Positions 25,013-33,897 of a DNA stretch of 64,000 nt are shown piece after piece. The notes under the pieces were generated by a model. It had not been told where the DNA came from. It saw only the letters and a list, made by a program, of their open reading frames with translations, and did not search any database. This stretch comes from Bacillota bacterium (GTDB lineage: Bacteria; Bacillota_E; JAJZYS01; JAJYTV01): positions 1-64,000 of the forward strand of contig JAJZVM010000017.1 in the NCBI GenBank assembly GCA_021845645.1, given 5' to 3'. A program made the translations under genes and the position numbers. Position 1 is the first letter of the stretch. Each line of letters starts with the position of its first letter.

Positions 25013-25040
25013 TATCTAAGTTGGGAGTATTTTCTTCCAA
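25013..25040 (-). promoter_or_regulatory. Possible promoter for the XRE-TPR regulator
   Basis: In an otherwise GC-rich region this short AT-rich stretch reads, on the minus strand, TTGGAA (25040-25035), a 16-base spacer and TAGATA (25018-25013). It lies about 30 bases before the ATG at 24983 and is the reason for preferring that start. The interval to the proline dehydrogenase promoter (25041-25314) shows no gene or other signal. Confidence 0.4.
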
Positions 25041-25314
25041 GGCCATGATACGCGCCCTCTGCCGCTAAGCCTTCCGTCGGATGGCCGTTCCTCCTTGTCC
25101 CCATTGGCCGGGGTGTCCGGTCCGTGTGTCCCGATGGTCGGCGCCGCGTGCGTGTTTGGGGATGCGCGTCGGCTGCGCCCCGTAAGAGTCCCCGGCCATG
25201 GCGCCGCGAGCTCTCCCGGGGCCGGATGGCAGGACGGCCCGCGAGCGTGGCCGGAATGCGGTCCCCCCATCTCTTTGCACCAGACCTATAGACATGGTCC
25301 CGCGCAGCGGCCGG

Positions 25315-25323
25315 TGCTATGAT
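25315..25323 (+). promoter_or_regulatory. Extended -10 promoter for proline dehydrogenase
   Basis: TGC-TATGAT is an extended -10 element 54 bases before the TTG start at 25377, identical in core and distance to the hslO element at 1044-1052. No -35 is evident. Confidence 0.5.
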
Positions 25324-25376
25324 GTTCGCCGGACTGAAGCACTTATCCGTGTGCCTGACAGAAAGGGCGACGTGGG

Positions 25377-26300
25377 TTGGACAGTACGCAATTCTTGCGT
25401 CAATTGATTCTGAACCTCGCAGGGTCTGCGTCCGTTTCCCGCTTCGTACACAAGCATGACAAGGCGCTCGGGGCGCGCCGGTTCTTTGCCGGCATCACCC
25501 TGCAGGACGCCATTGCCGTCATCAGCCAGCTCAACAAGCAGGGCATCCTCGCCACGCTCGACCACCTGGGCGAGAGCGTGACGAACGCGGCGGAGGCGAA
25601 GGTGCAGGCGGACGCCTACGTCGATGTGCTCCGGGCCATCTCGGACGCCAAGGTGGATGCCAACGTCTCGATCAAGCTGACGCAGATGGGACTCGACGTC
25701 GGCCGCGAGGAGTGCCTCGGCAACATGCGCCGCATCGTCGCCGCGGCGCAGGAGAGCCAGAACTTCATCCGCATCGACATGGAAGACTCCCAGCACGTGG
25801 ACGCAACTCTGGACGTGCTCTTCGCCCTGCGGCGCGACTACGACAAGATCGGCACCGTGCTGCAGTCCTACCTCTACCGCACCAAGAACGACCTCGAGCG
25901 GCTGATCGCCGAAGGCGTCACGGTCCGCATCGTCAAGGGCGCCTACCTCGAGCCGGAGAGCGTGGCGTTCCCGCAGAAGGCCGACGTCGACCGCAGCTAC
26001 CTCGAGCTCGTGGACACCTGTCTGAAGCGCGGACACTACGTTGCCATCGCCACCCACGACGAGGCGATCATCCAGCAGGTCGAGGCCTGGGTCAAGGAGC
26101 GCAAGATCCCTCGCGAACGCTTCGAGTTCCAGATGCTCTACGGCATCCGCTCCGCCCGCCAGCGGGAGCTCGCGGCGGCAGGCTACAGGGTGCGCTGCTA
26201 CGTGCCGTACGGCACCGACTGGTACGCCTACTTCATGCGCCGCCTGGCCGAACGCCCTGCCAACCTCGGCTTCATCCTGCGCAGCCTCTGGCGCAAGTGA
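25377..26300 (+). CDS. Proline dehydrogenase
   Basis: A 307-residue monofunctional FAD-dependent proline dehydrogenase (PutA/PutB/FadM family), oxidising proline to pyrroline-5-carboxylate with electrons to the membrane quinone pool. Barrel landmarks are ATLDHLGESV, NVSIKLTQMGLD, FIRIDMEDSQ, LQSYLYRTKND, VRIVKGAYLEP, VAIATHDE and FEFQMLYGIR, ending YVPYGTDWYAYFMRRLAERP. The length matches the Bacillus PutB type. The TTG start has only a weak ribosome binding site. No pyrroline-5-carboxylate dehydrogenase is adjacent. A strong hairpin terminator follows. Confidence 0.95.
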   Translation: MDSTQFLRQLILNLAGSASVSRFVHKHDKALGARRFFAGITLQDAIAVISQLNKQGILATLDHLGESVTNAAEAKVQADAYVDVLRAISDAKVDANVSIKLTQMGLDVGREECLGNMRRIVAAAQESQNFIRIDMEDSQHVDATLDVLFALRRDYDKIGTVLQSYLYRTKNDLERLIAEGVTVRIVKGAYLEPESVAFPQKADVDRSYLELVDTCLKRGHYVAIATHDEAIIQQVEAWVKERKIPRERFEFQMLYGIRSARQRELAAAGYRVRCYVPYGTDWYAYFMRRLAERPANLGFILRSLWRK

Positions 26301-26354
26301 CCCGGTGCGGACCAGGGGCGGCACGCTCCGGTCTCGTTCAGCAGGAGAATGCGA

Positions 26355-26384
26355 GCGGTCGGGCAGAACATTCTGCCTGACCGC
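26355..26384 (+). terminator. Rho-independent terminator after proline dehydrogenase
   Basis: A 13-bp stem (one G-T pair), GCGGTCGGGCAGA and TCTGCCTGACCGC, closes an ACAT loop and is followed by the pyrimidine-rich TTCCTCATCTCTCT. It lies 54 bases after the stop codon. Confidence 0.75.
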
Positions 26385-26446
26385 TTCCTCATCTCTCTGG
26401 CAGCAGTGCGGGATCCTTCCCATGTGCGAAGAGGACGTGATGTCTC

Positions 26447-27124
26447 ATGGCGACGAGCAACGTGGAACATTACCTGGAGGCGATCTACGTCCTCTCCGTG
26501 GAGACGCAGAACGCCTTCAGCGCCCGCATCGCGGAGTACATGGGCGTCTCGCCGCCGAGCGTGACGCAGGCCATGCGCCGCCTGAGGCGTGACGGGCTCG
26601 TCGAGGACGACGGCGCAAAGGCCATCCGTCTGACGGCCAAGGGGCTCGTCGAGGCGGAGCAGGTCGTCAGGCGCCACCGCCTGGCGGAGCGCTGGGCGCA
26701 TGACGTGCTTGGCCTCGACTGGGCCGAGTGCCATAGGGAGGCACATCACCTCGAGCACGCCCTGACACCGCTGATCGAGGAGCGTCTCTGGCAGAGCCTC
26801 GGACGTCCCACGACATGCCCGCACGGCAACCCGATCCCAGGTCTGTCGGACTCCGACGCGGCTGCGTTGCGTACCTTGGCAGAGACGCCCGCGGGCCTGG
26901 CGGTCGTGGTCGATCGGGTGTTCGAGCAGGTGGAGGGGCTCGGTGAATTCCTCCACGCCCTGGAGCAGCAGGGCCTCGTGCCCGGGACCGAGGTGCACGT
27001 GCTCGGTACCGCTGCTTCCGGCCTCACCTGCATGATCGGGGAACATAGGATCGAAGTCCCTCTTGAAACAGCGAGGCGTCTCCTCGTGCGCCCCCTGCCG
27101 GCGGAGACCGATCGCATGCCGTAG
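26447..27124 (+). CDS. DtxR/MntR family metal-dependent transcriptional regulator
   Basis: A 225-residue iron- or manganese-responsive repressor. The winged helix is residues 5-60 (EHYLEAIYVLS, FSARIAEYMGVSPPSVTQAM, GLVEDDGAKAIRLTAKG). The dimerisation/metal domain keeps the typical EAEQVVRRHRLAERW, CHREAHHLEHALTP (Cys, His, Glu and His ligand positions) and CPHGNPIPG. The C-terminal 70 residues fit an SH3-like FeoA-type domain (PGTEVHVLGTAASGLTCMIG). The full three-domain layout favours an IdeR-like over a short MntR-like protein. No transporter target is in the immediate neighbourhood. Confidence 0.9.
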   Translation: MATSNVEHYLEAIYVLSVETQNAFSARIAEYMGVSPPSVTQAMRRLRRDGLVEDDGAKAIRLTAKGLVEAEQVVRRHRLAERWAHDVLGLDWAECHREAHHLEHALTPLIEERLWQSLGRPTTCPHGNPIPGLSDSDAAALRTLAETPAGLAVVVDRVFEQVEGLGEFLHALEQQGLVPGTEVHVLGTAASGLTCMIGEHRIEVPLETARRLLVRPLPAETDRMP

Positions 27125-27153
27125 GTTCGTCGGTGAAAGGAGGAAGAACGGCG

Positions 27154-27462
27154 ATGCGGCTCTGGCGCTGGCTCGTCCTCATCCTCGGCATCTGGCAGCT
27201 CTCGTCGACCTACGCGCTCGGCATCCGTGATCCGTTCGCCGTCGAGGCCTCGGTGGTGCTCGGCTTCCTCGTCGTCCTCGCGGGCATCGTCGCCAACCTC
27301 GTTCCAGCCCGCTGGCCGTTCGCCGCCTCAGGCGTGCTCGGCCTCGTGCTCGTCACCGTGCCATTCATCCACCCGTCCGCTGCCTCGACCGAATTCCTGA
27401 TCGTCGGCGCCCTGACATGCACGGCGAGCCTCGTCGAGTACTTCGACCGCCTTCACGTCTGA
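27154..27462 (+). CDS. Small four-helix membrane protein (SPW-repeat-like)
   Basis: A 102-residue membrane protein with four hydrophobic segments (about residues 3-22, 31-50, 55-75 and 80-95). The repeated LGIWQLSS and GVLGLVL patterns recall SPW-repeat proteins, though the SPW triplet itself is not kept. GTG at 27133 precedes the AAAGGAGG site, so the ATG at 27154 is the real start. It follows the DtxR gene closely and is convergent with the GNAT gene, three bases apart. Confidence 0.75.
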   Translation: MRLWRWLVLILGIWQLSSTYALGIRDPFAVEASVVLGFLVVLAGIVANLVPARWPFAASGVLGLVLVTVPFIHPSAASTEFLIVGALTCTASLVEYFDRLHV

Positions 27463-27465
27463 CGT

Positions 27466-28320
27466 CTAGCGGCTGCGCCTGAACACGCGATACGTCTCCT
27501 CCGTGCGGAAGCCCGCGCTGCGGTAGAGCCCCAGAGCGGGCTCGTTCGGCTGGCAGACCGCGAGATGCAGCTTGCGGGCACCCGCCCGGGTCGCCTGTGC
27601 CGCCGCGCGCAGCAGGAGTTCGCGCCCGTAGCCCTGTCCGCGCACCTCCGGCGCCGTGCCGAGAAAGCTCACCACCCAGTCGCTCGGGGCCGGGCCGTAG
27701 CGGTCGAAGAGGGCCATGCCGGCAGGCCTGCCGTCCGGCAGCAGCCCAAGATACCAGCGCCGGCCGTCCGGGCCGTGGTCCTGGGCGATCTGGAAAGCGA
27801 GCGCCGCCGCGGGATCGGCGGTGTCCTCGAGCGACATGGGCGACTGGCAGTCGACAAGGCAGCGGGCGTAGGTCTCCGCGAAGAGCGCTTCCGTCTCCCG
27901 GTCCAGGGGCAGGAGCGTAAGGCGCTCCTGCGGTGCCACGGGAGCCGGCAGGCGCCGCTGCATGCTGTAGCGGTGGACGAAGTCCACGAAACCCTGCGCG
28001 AGATAGGCGCGTGCCACGGGACCAAGCCAGCTCGCGTCGTAATGGTAGATGCGGCGTATGTGCAGGGGCAGCTCCGGCAGCAGCGTCTCCAGCAGCACCG
28101 GCAGATCGTCGACGCCGAGCGCACCGGATGCGCTGCCAATGAAGAACTGGTCCGGACCGAAGGGCAGGCCCGCCAGCCAGCTGGGACTGGGCATGCCCGG
28201 CCTGCCGACGACGATGGCCCCGGGGCCGAGGCTCCGGCCGATGGCCTCTCGCACCGCATCCGCCCGCCAGATCTCGATGGGACCCCTCCCCTGGTGCATG
28301 ACGCGCCTGAGGTCAGCCAT
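27466..28320 (-). CDS. GNAT family N-acetyltransferase
   Basis: A 284-residue protein whose C-terminal 150 residues form a GNAT domain. The acetyl-CoA loop is EVRGQGYGRELLLRAA, preceded by WVVSFLGTAPE, and the last strand is ALGLYRSAGFRTEETYRVF. The N-terminal half (GPDQFFIGSASG, LPLHIRRIYHY) has no motif that I recognise and may be a degenerate second GNAT fold. Substrate unknown. It lies six bases after the HTH-MBL gene on the same strand. Confidence 0.87.
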   Translation of the reverse strand: MADLRRVMHQGRGPIEIWRADAVREAIGRSLGPGAIVVGRPGMPSPSWLAGLPFGPDQFFIGSASGALGVDDLPVLLETLLPELPLHIRRIYHYDASWLGPVARAYLAQGFVDFVHRYSMQRRLPAPVAPQERLTLLPLDRETEALFAETYARCLVDCQSPMSLEDTADPAAALAFQIAQDHGPDGRRWYLGLLPDGRPAGMALFDRYGPAPSDWVVSFLGTAPEVRGQGYGRELLLRAAAQATRAGARKLHLAVCQPNEPALGLYRSAGFRTEETYRVFRRSR

Positions 28321-28326
28321 GACGCC

Positions 28327-29103
28327 TCACGCGACGGGGAACGCGTTGTGGTCGCGCTCCCAGGCGACGGTGGTGACGGGGCCATGCCCGCAGAAGAGGC
28401 GGGTGTCTTCAGGCAGTGCGAGGATGCGCCTCGCAGTCTCCAGCAGGACGGGATAGCTCGCGACGGCGTCCGCGCGCCCGAGCGACCCGGCGAAGATCGT
28501 ATCCCCGACGAAGGCCAGCCCATCGCCTGTGAAGGCCAGCATGTCCGGGCTGTGGCCAGGCGCGTAGCTGGCCTTGAGGCCGAAGAGCGTCTCGCCGTCT
28601 TGCAGCGCGCGGGCGCCCGGGATGCGCCCGCTGAGCCAGGGATGCGCGTAGACGGGCACGCCGTGCGGCAGGGCCGTCAAACCCGCCACGTGGTCGCGGT
28701 GGCCATGGGTCAGCAACACGGCATCCGGCGGGGTGCCGAGAGCGTCGAGGAGCTCTGGAACCCCGCCGCCGCAGTCGACGAGGAAGGCCCCCAGGGGGCC
28801 CCTGACGGCATACGCGAACGCCCCCACATCCGCGGCGAACACCGCGGTGACCGAAAACCCCGGGACCTTCGACGCCACCCATGGCGCGGCACTGCCGGTA
28901 GCGATCGCCCGCAGCTGCGCAGAACGCAGGGAGAGGACCTCGGCGATCCGGTCCACCTCGCCCGCCGAGGGCATCTGGCCCGCTTCGAGCGCCTCGAGGC
29001 GCAGGGGGGCGATGCCAGCGGACGACGCAACATCGGTGATGCCAAGTCCCCGGCCCCAGCGCGCCTTGCGGATGATGTCGCAGAAGTCGTCCTCGAGCGG
29101 CAT
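28327..29103 (-). CDS. Metallo-beta-lactamase fold hydrolase with N-terminal HTH
   Basis: A 258-residue fusion. Residues 1-65 look like an XRE-type helix-turn-helix (CDIIRKARWGRGLGITDVAS, APLRLEALEAG, EVDRIAEVLSLRSAQL). From about residue 80 there is a metallo-beta-lactamase hydrolase with THGHRDHVAG (the HxHxDH motif), APGHSPDML with the third histidine, VGDTIFAGSLGR with the bridging Asp, and a final CGHGPVT histidine, the full glyoxalase II-like set. Its ATG overlaps the TGA of the glyoxalase I-like gene by one base, suggesting a coupled aldehyde-detoxification pair. The HTH may be structural rather than DNA-binding. Confidence 0.85.
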   Translation of the reverse strand: MPLEDDFCDIIRKARWGRGLGITDVASSAGIAPLRLEALEAGQMPSAGEVDRIAEVLSLRSAQLRAIATGSAAPWVASKVPGFSVTAVFAADVGAFAYAVRGPLGAFLVDCGGGVPELLDALGTPPDAVLLTHGHRDHVAGLTALPHGVPVYAHPWLSGRIPGARALQDGETLFGLKASYAPGHSPDMLAFTGDGLAFVGDTIFAGSLGRADAVASYPVLLETARRILALPEDTRLFCGHGPVTTVAWERDHNAFPVA

Positions 29104-29480
29104 CAGGCCGGCGTCTCCTGGAGGAGCTCGATCTCGTAGCCGTCGGGATCGTCGATGAACGCCAGCGCCGAGCCCCGCTCGCTGAAGTGCGGCCCGTCGG
29201 TGAACGGGATGCCGCGCCTTTGGAGCTCCTCCCCGACCTGGCGCAGGTCCGGGACGGCGAGGGCGATGTGGAAGATGTCCTCGGGGAAGGTGAAGTCCCG
29301 GGCACCGGGCTGGAAGCAGAGCTCGATCTCGTGACCCGACGCGGGATCACGCACGAAGGCCAGCTGGTTGCCGCGCGGCGACGTCTGCCGGCCCGCCTCC
29401 TCGAGGCCAAGCACGTCGCGGTAGAAGGCGATGGACCGCTCGAGGTCCCGCACGCGGATGCGGGTGTGCAGGATGCGCAA
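29103..29480 (-). CDS. VOC family protein (glyoxalase I-like)
   Basis: A 125-residue vicinal oxygen chelate protein, the length of lactoylglutathione lyase. HTRIRVRDLERSIAFYRDVLGLEE begins the first repeat and FHIALAVPDL the second; the His/Glu metal ligands of glyoxalase I are all present (His in HTRIRV, Glu in IELCF, His in FHIAL, Glu in YEIELL). It probably isomerises the hemithioacetal of methylglyoxal with a cellular thiol. The TTG at 29480 follows GGAGGGG at six bases; longer readings lack family similarity. Confidence 0.9.
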   Translation of the reverse strand: MRILHTRIRVRDLERSIAFYRDVLGLEEAGRQTSPRGNQLAFVRDPASGHEIELCFQPGARDFTFPEDIFHIALAVPDLRQVGEELQRRGIPFTDGPHFSERGSALAFIDDPDGYEIELLQETPA

Positions 29481-29557
29481 AGGTGATCCCCTCCAAGGGC
29501 ATGGCTCCTTAGGCTCATTCTTCCCATCCGTCCCGGCTCCTGCCTTCCGCCCGCCGC

Positions 29558-30319
29558 CTACCCCACGCGATAGCTGAGCCGCTCCACGGCGAGGAACAGC
29601 GCAAGCGAGAACAAGAGCAGCATGAGGCCGTCCAGGAGCCAGACCGCGGCGCTCGCCGTGCCGGTAAGCAGGTGGAGGAGGAGTCGCACGCCGTAGGTGG
29701 AGGGCAGGACGTCCGATAGCGCGACCAGCGGCCACGGCAGCCGGCCTGGCGGAATGATGCCGAGGAAGAGGACGGCCATCATGACGAGATTGCCCGTGAG
29801 CCCTGCGAGCTCCCCGTCTCGCGACGCGATGCCGAGCAGGGCTCCGATGCCGGAAAGGGCGACGCCCGTGCCGAGGATGGCCGGAACCAGGCCCCAGGAG
29901 ATCTGGAGGTGCGCGCCGTAGAAGAGCGCACCAACCGTCAGCACCACCGCGATGCCCGGCATGGCGAACAGCAGGTAGGCGACGAGGATGGCGAGGATGA
30001 CGGAGGCGTTCGGCACGGGCAAGGTGTGGTAGTAGTCGAAGGTGCGGTTCTGGCGCATCCAGGCCACCTGCTGCGCGAGCATGGCGATCGCCGTGATCGC
30101 CACCGACAGGACGACGTTGCCGCTGATGATCTGCAGCGCGAGTGCCGCGCCCGGGTGGCTGGTCATGGCCCGGAGCAGGATGGCGATGCCGCTCGGCATG
30201 GCCGACGAGACGATGATGTACTGCCGCCAGCTTCGGCGGGCGCGCGCCAGCTGCATGCCGAGCAGCACAAAGAAGGCCGATGCGGCGCCGGGGCCCCTCA
30301 GGGGCTCGTCCACAGGCAT
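29558..30319 (-). CDS. ABC-2 type transporter permease
   Basis: A 253-residue integral membrane protein with six hydrophobic segments, resembling ABC-2 permeases: YYHTLPVPNASVILA after helix 2 and the FLGIIPPGRLPWPLVALSDVLPSTYG stretch before the last pair of helices are characteristic. It pairs with the ATPase gene one base upstream. The likely role is export of a drug, lipid or peptide; the substrate is unknown. Confidence 0.87.
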   Translation of the reverse strand: MPVDEPLRGPGAASAFFVLLGMQLARARRSWRQYIIVSSAMPSGIAILLRAMTSHPGAALALQIISGNVVLSVAITAIAMLAQQVAWMRQNRTFDYYHTLPVPNASVILAILVAYLLFAMPGIAVVLTVGALFYGAHLQISWGLVPAILGTGVALSGIGALLGIASRDGELAGLTGNLVMMAVLFLGIIPPGRLPWPLVALSDVLPSTYGVRLLLHLLTGTASAAVWLLDGLMLLLFSLALFLAVERLSYRVG

Positions 30320-30320
30320 A

Positions 30321-31241
30321 TCACCGCGCCTCCCCTTCGTTGTAGGAAAGATAGACGTCCTCGAGCGACGGGCTTGTGATGCGCAGATCGTCGATCACCG
30401 CGCTGGTCGCAGGATCGGCCAGGCGCGCGAATGCCTCGTCGAGGCGGCCGCGCTCGAGCCTGAGGCTAAAGCGCCGCTCGCCGATCTGTGTGCCTTGCCT
30501 CAGCCACTCCGGGACGGGCGACGCCTCTTCGCGCAGCGCGACCTCGAGGCGCACGCTGGCATGGAGCCGTTCCTTGAGCTCGCCGGGCGTGCCGAGAGCT
30601 ACGATGCGTCCTTGGGCCATGAGCGCCACCCGACCGACAACGCGCTCCGCCTCGAGCACATTGTGGGTCACGAGGACGATGGTGGTCCCCTGTTCCCGGC
30701 GGCGCATCAGCATGTCCCAGACCCGGCGCCTGGCTACGGGGTCCAGCTCGTTCGTCGGCTCGTCGAGGATCAGCACGGGAGGGCTGCCGATCAGGGCCGT
30801 CGCGAGGCCGACAAGACGATGCTCCCCACCGGACAGCTTGCCGACGAGACGGTCCTGCCGGTCCTTGAGGCCGATCTCGGCCAGAAGTTCCCCTGCCTCG
30901 CGCTCCGCCTCCCGGCGGCGCAGGCCCCGCAGACGGCCCGTGTCGACCACGGCCTCAGCGACCTGCAGGTCGTAGAGGGCGAGCGGACGCTGCGCAAGAT
31001 AGCCGACTTGGCTGCGCACGTGTCGGTCGTGCGGACGGATGACGTGCCCGTAGAGCCTGATCTCGCCACGCGTGGGGGCACTCAGCCCCACCATCTGCTG
31101 CACGAGGGTCGACTTGCCCGCGCCGTTCGGCCCGAGGATGCCGAACACCTCGCCCGCCTCGATCGCAAAGTCGAGGCCGTCATTCGCCCGCACCGTCTGG
31201 CCATACGTCTTGTGAAGGTCGCGGATCTCGAACGCAAGCAT
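30321..31241 (-). CDS. ABC transporter ATP-binding protein
   Basis: A 306-residue ATPase with Walker A GPNGAGKST, signature KLSGGEHRLVGLA, Walker B PVLILDEPTNELDP and the H-loop VTHNVLEAE. A roughly 80-residue C-terminal extension (after VALGTPGELKERL) is typical of ABC-2 exporters of the DrrA type. The ATG at 31241 follows GGAGG at seven bases; the ATG at 31262 lies before that site. Confidence 0.93.
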   Translation of the reverse strand: MLAFEIRDLHKTYGQTVRANDGLDFAIEAGEVFGILGPNGAGKSTLVQQMVGLSAPTRGEIRLYGHVIRPHDRHVRSQVGYLAQRPLALYDLQVAEAVVDTGRLRGLRRREAEREAGELLAEIGLKDRQDRLVGKLSGGEHRLVGLATALIGSPPVLILDEPTNELDPVARRRVWDMLMRRREQGTTIVLVTHNVLEAERVVGRVALMAQGRIVALGTPGELKERLHASVRLEVALREEASPVPEWLRQGTQIGERRFSLRLERGRLDEAFARLADPATSAVIDDLRITSPSLEDVYLSYNEGEAR

Positions 31242-31400
31242 CCCAGGACCTCCAATCTCCATCCCCCATTGTGGGCAAAGGCGTCGCCCTGGGGTGCCCG
31301 GCGGCGCACACCACGGTTGTGCCTTGCGTCACACCCGCGAAGGTTCACGGCTGCGTGCGTGGAACTCTCTATCCGTCGCGTCTCGCGGAGGAGGGCGGAC

Positions 31401-32597
31401 TTGATCGCACGCGACTTTCCTGCGGGTTTCCTGTTCGGCGCCGCGACCTCCGCACATCAGGTGGAAGGGCGCAACGACGGCTGCGACTGGGTCGCATGGG
31501 AGGCCAAGGGTGGCGCGAAGGACCGCTCGGGCGACGCCTGCGACCACTACCGCCTCTATCCTGACGACATCGCACTGCTGCGCGACCTCGGCCTTCAGAG
31601 CTACCGCTTTTCGGTCGAGTGGGCGCGCATCGAGCCCGAAGAGGGCCGCTTCGACGCCGCCCAGCTCCGGCATTACCGCGACATGGTCGACCTGTGTCGC
31701 AAGGTCGGTGTCGAGCCGATCGTCACCCTGCACCACTTCACCTTGCCCACTTGGCTCAGCGATGCCGGCGGCGTGCTCGCCCCCCGCAGCGCCGAGCTCT
31801 TCGCGCGCTACTGCCGCCAAGTGGCCGAAGCCCTGCAGGGTAGTGTGCGTTGGGTCGTTACGATCAACGAGCCGATGATCCTCGTGCTCATGGGCTACCT
31901 GCAAGGCGTCTGGCCGCCAGGCCAGAAGTCCCCGGGCGACGCCGTCCGGGCCGCCAGGCGGCTCGTCTCCTGGCACAAGCTGGCCCACGCCGCGATCCGC
32001 GGTGTGGACCAAGACATGCTGCTCGGCGTCGCGAAGCACTGGATCGACTTTTGGCCCCTCGACGCCGGAAACCCCGTGCACCGGCTCGGCAGCCGGCTGC
32101 AGCACCACCTGTTCAACCGCTGGTACCTCGAGCAGGTGAAGAGCGTCAGCGACTTCATCGGCATCAACTATTACGCGCGCCAGTACGCGACCTCCCTGCT
32201 GCGGCAGGTGCCGCTGGCGACGCCTGAGGATCCACGCACCGAGATGGGCTGGTCCATCGCGCCGGACGGGCTCCTGGCGGCCCTCGCAGGCGCGGCGGCC
32301 TACGGTCTGCCGCTGATCGTGACGGAGAACGGCATCGCCTGCCAACAGGACGAGGAGCGCATCCGCTACATCGATTCCCACCTCGCCGCCGTGCGGCAAG
32401 CCATGGCGGAGGGCGCCGACGTCCGGGGCTATCAGTACTGGTCGCTGCTCGACAACTTCGAGTGGGCGGAGGGCTACCGGCCCCAGTTCGGCCTCGTCGC
32501 CGTCGACCGCTCCAGCCAGGGCCGCACCGTCCGCGAGAGCGCCAGGCACTACGGCGACATCGCGCGAAGCGGCCGCCTGCCGGAGGCCAACGACTGA
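31401..32597 (+). CDS. Glycoside hydrolase family 1 beta-glycosidase
   Basis: A 398-residue GH1 retaining glycosidase. The N-terminal FLFGAATSAHQVEG signature, acid/base Glu157 in TINEP, nucleophile Glu309 in VTENG and the aglycone region GYQYWSLLDNFEWAEGY are intact. It is 50-70 residues shorter than typical GH1 enzymes, the shortening lying between the two glutamates. It is probably a cytoplasmic beta-glucosidase or beta-galactosidase, since there is no signal peptide. The TTG at 31401 follows GGAGGAGGG. It is the first gene of a five-gene co-directional cluster that contains no transporter. Confidence 0.94.
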   Translation: MIARDFPAGFLFGAATSAHQVEGRNDGCDWVAWEAKGGAKDRSGDACDHYRLYPDDIALLRDLGLQSYRFSVEWARIEPEEGRFDAAQLRHYRDMVDLCRKVGVEPIVTLHHFTLPTWLSDAGGVLAPRSAELFARYCRQVAEALQGSVRWVVTINEPMILVLMGYLQGVWPPGQKSPGDAVRAARRLVSWHKLAHAAIRGVDQDMLLGVAKHWIDFWPLDAGNPVHRLGSRLQHHLFNRWYLEQVKSVSDFIGINYYARQYATSLLRQVPLATPEDPRTEMGWSIAPDGLLAALAGAAAYGLPLIVTENGIACQQDEERIRYIDSHLAAVRQAMAEGADVRGYQYWSLLDNFEWAEGYRPQFGLVAVDRSSQGRTVRESARHYGDIARSGRLPEAND

Positions 32598-32632
32598 ACG
32601 CTCATCCTTTCCCTGAGGAGGTCCCGCACCCC

Positions 32633-33895
32633 GTGCCTCCACGTCATTTCTCCTGGGATCCCAGCGGCGGCGCGAGCTTTGCCGGGGCGCCCGTAGCAGG
32701 GCTCGCCTCCGCCTTCGGCACGCCGCTCTACGTCTACGACGAGGCGGACCTCAGCCAGCGCATCGACACCTACAGCCAGGCGTTCGGCGCAGAGAACGTG
32801 GCGGTCGCCGCCAAGGCCTTCCTCACCGGCCGCATGCTGCAGATGGCGCAGAGCGCAGGGCTGGGGCTCGACGTCGTCAGCGAGGGCGAGCTGGAATTTG
32901 CCCTGCGCCTCGGCTTCCCGCCGGAACGGATTATCATGCACGGTCTATACAAGCCGGTGTCCGCCCTGCGCACGGCGGCCAGGCAAGGCGTCGGCCTCGT
33001 GGTCGTGGAGTCGCCGGGGGAAGTGGCGGAGCTCGTGCGGATCGCGCGAGAGGAGCAGTGCAGGGTCGGCGTGCTGCTACGGTTGGCGCCGGCCGTGCAG
33101 GTGCACACCCACCCCTCGCTCGCCACAGGGGCGCCCGCAAGCCAGTTCGGCGTGCCGATCGCAGACGGGCAGGCGCTCGAGACCGTGCGCGAGCTGCTCG
33201 CGGCCGAGGACGCGATCGCCCTGCGGGGCTACCACATGCACGTCGGCTCGCAGATCACCATGCTGGACCCCTTCGTCTCCGGTGCGCAGGCCGTCGCCGC
33301 GTTCCTGCGGACGGTCTCGGCCGAGACCGGGTTCTGGCCCGAGATCCTTGACCTCGGCGGCGGCCTGGGCATCAGCGGGTCATCCCCTTCCCCGGCCGTC
33401 CTGGGCAGCGCCTACCGCGTCGCCATCGCGCAGGTGCTGCGCGACGGCCCCCTGCCACGCCTCATGACCGAACCCGGGCGCTACATCGTCGCCCCGCCCG
33501 GAGCGACCATCTACCGCATCGTCCAGCGCAAGACCGCCGCCGACGGGCGAACCTACCTCATCGTCGACGGCGGCATGTCGGACGGCCCGCGCCCGGCGCT
33601 CTACGGCGCAGAGCCCGACGTGGCGGTGTCCCCCCGCCGCGACGGCGAGGAGCGGGTGGACATCGCCGGCATGCACTGCGAAAGCGGCGACATCCTGCGT
33701 CGCGACGTGACCATCTCCCGCGCGGAGGTGGGAGATCTCCTGGTCGTGCTCGACACCGGTGCCTACAACCACTCGATGGCATCCCACTACAACCGCGTGC
33801 CGGTGCCGCCGGTAGTCTTCGTGAAGGACGGGGTCGCCCGCCCTGCGACAAGGCGCGACAACCTGAGCGACTGGCTGCGCCTGGAGGTTCGGTAG
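32633..33895 (+). CDS. lysA: Diaminopimelate decarboxylase-like PLP enzyme (fold III)
   Basis: A 420-residue alanine-racemase-fold decarboxylase. The PLP lysine is in VAVAAKAFLTG near residue 62; HMHVGSQI, LDLGGGLGI, TEPGRYIVAPPG, the active-site Cys of HCESGDIL and DTGAYNHSM follow in order. These fit meso-diaminopimelate decarboxylase (last step of lysine synthesis). The place is odd: it lies between two glycosidase/kinase genes rather than with lysine or cell-wall genes, so a related decarboxylase function is possible. The GTG at 32633 follows GAGGAGGT. Confidence 0.87.
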   Translation: MPPRHFSWDPSGGASFAGAPVAGLASAFGTPLYVYDEADLSQRIDTYSQAFGAENVAVAAKAFLTGRMLQMAQSAGLGLDVVSEGELEFALRLGFPPERIIMHGLYKPVSALRTAARQGVGLVVVESPGEVAELVRIAREEQCRVGVLLRLAPAVQVHTHPSLATGAPASQFGVPIADGQALETVRELLAAEDAIALRGYHMHVGSQITMLDPFVSGAQAVAAFLRTVSAETGFWPEILDLGGGLGISGSSPSPAVLGSAYRVAIAQVLRDGPLPRLMTEPGRYIVAPPGATIYRIVQRKTAADGRTYLIVDGGMSDGPRPALYGAEPDVAVSPRRDGEERVDIAGMHCESGDILRRDVTISRAEVGDLLVVLDTGAYNHSMASHYNRVPVPPVVFVKDGVARPATRRDNLSDWLRLEVR

Positions 33896-33897
33896 CG

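Noticed and set aside
30042..32597. An 851-codon fusion upstream of the GH1 enzyme
   Set aside because: The extra N-terminal part lies antisense to the ABC transporter genes; GH1 homology and a good SD begin at 31401.
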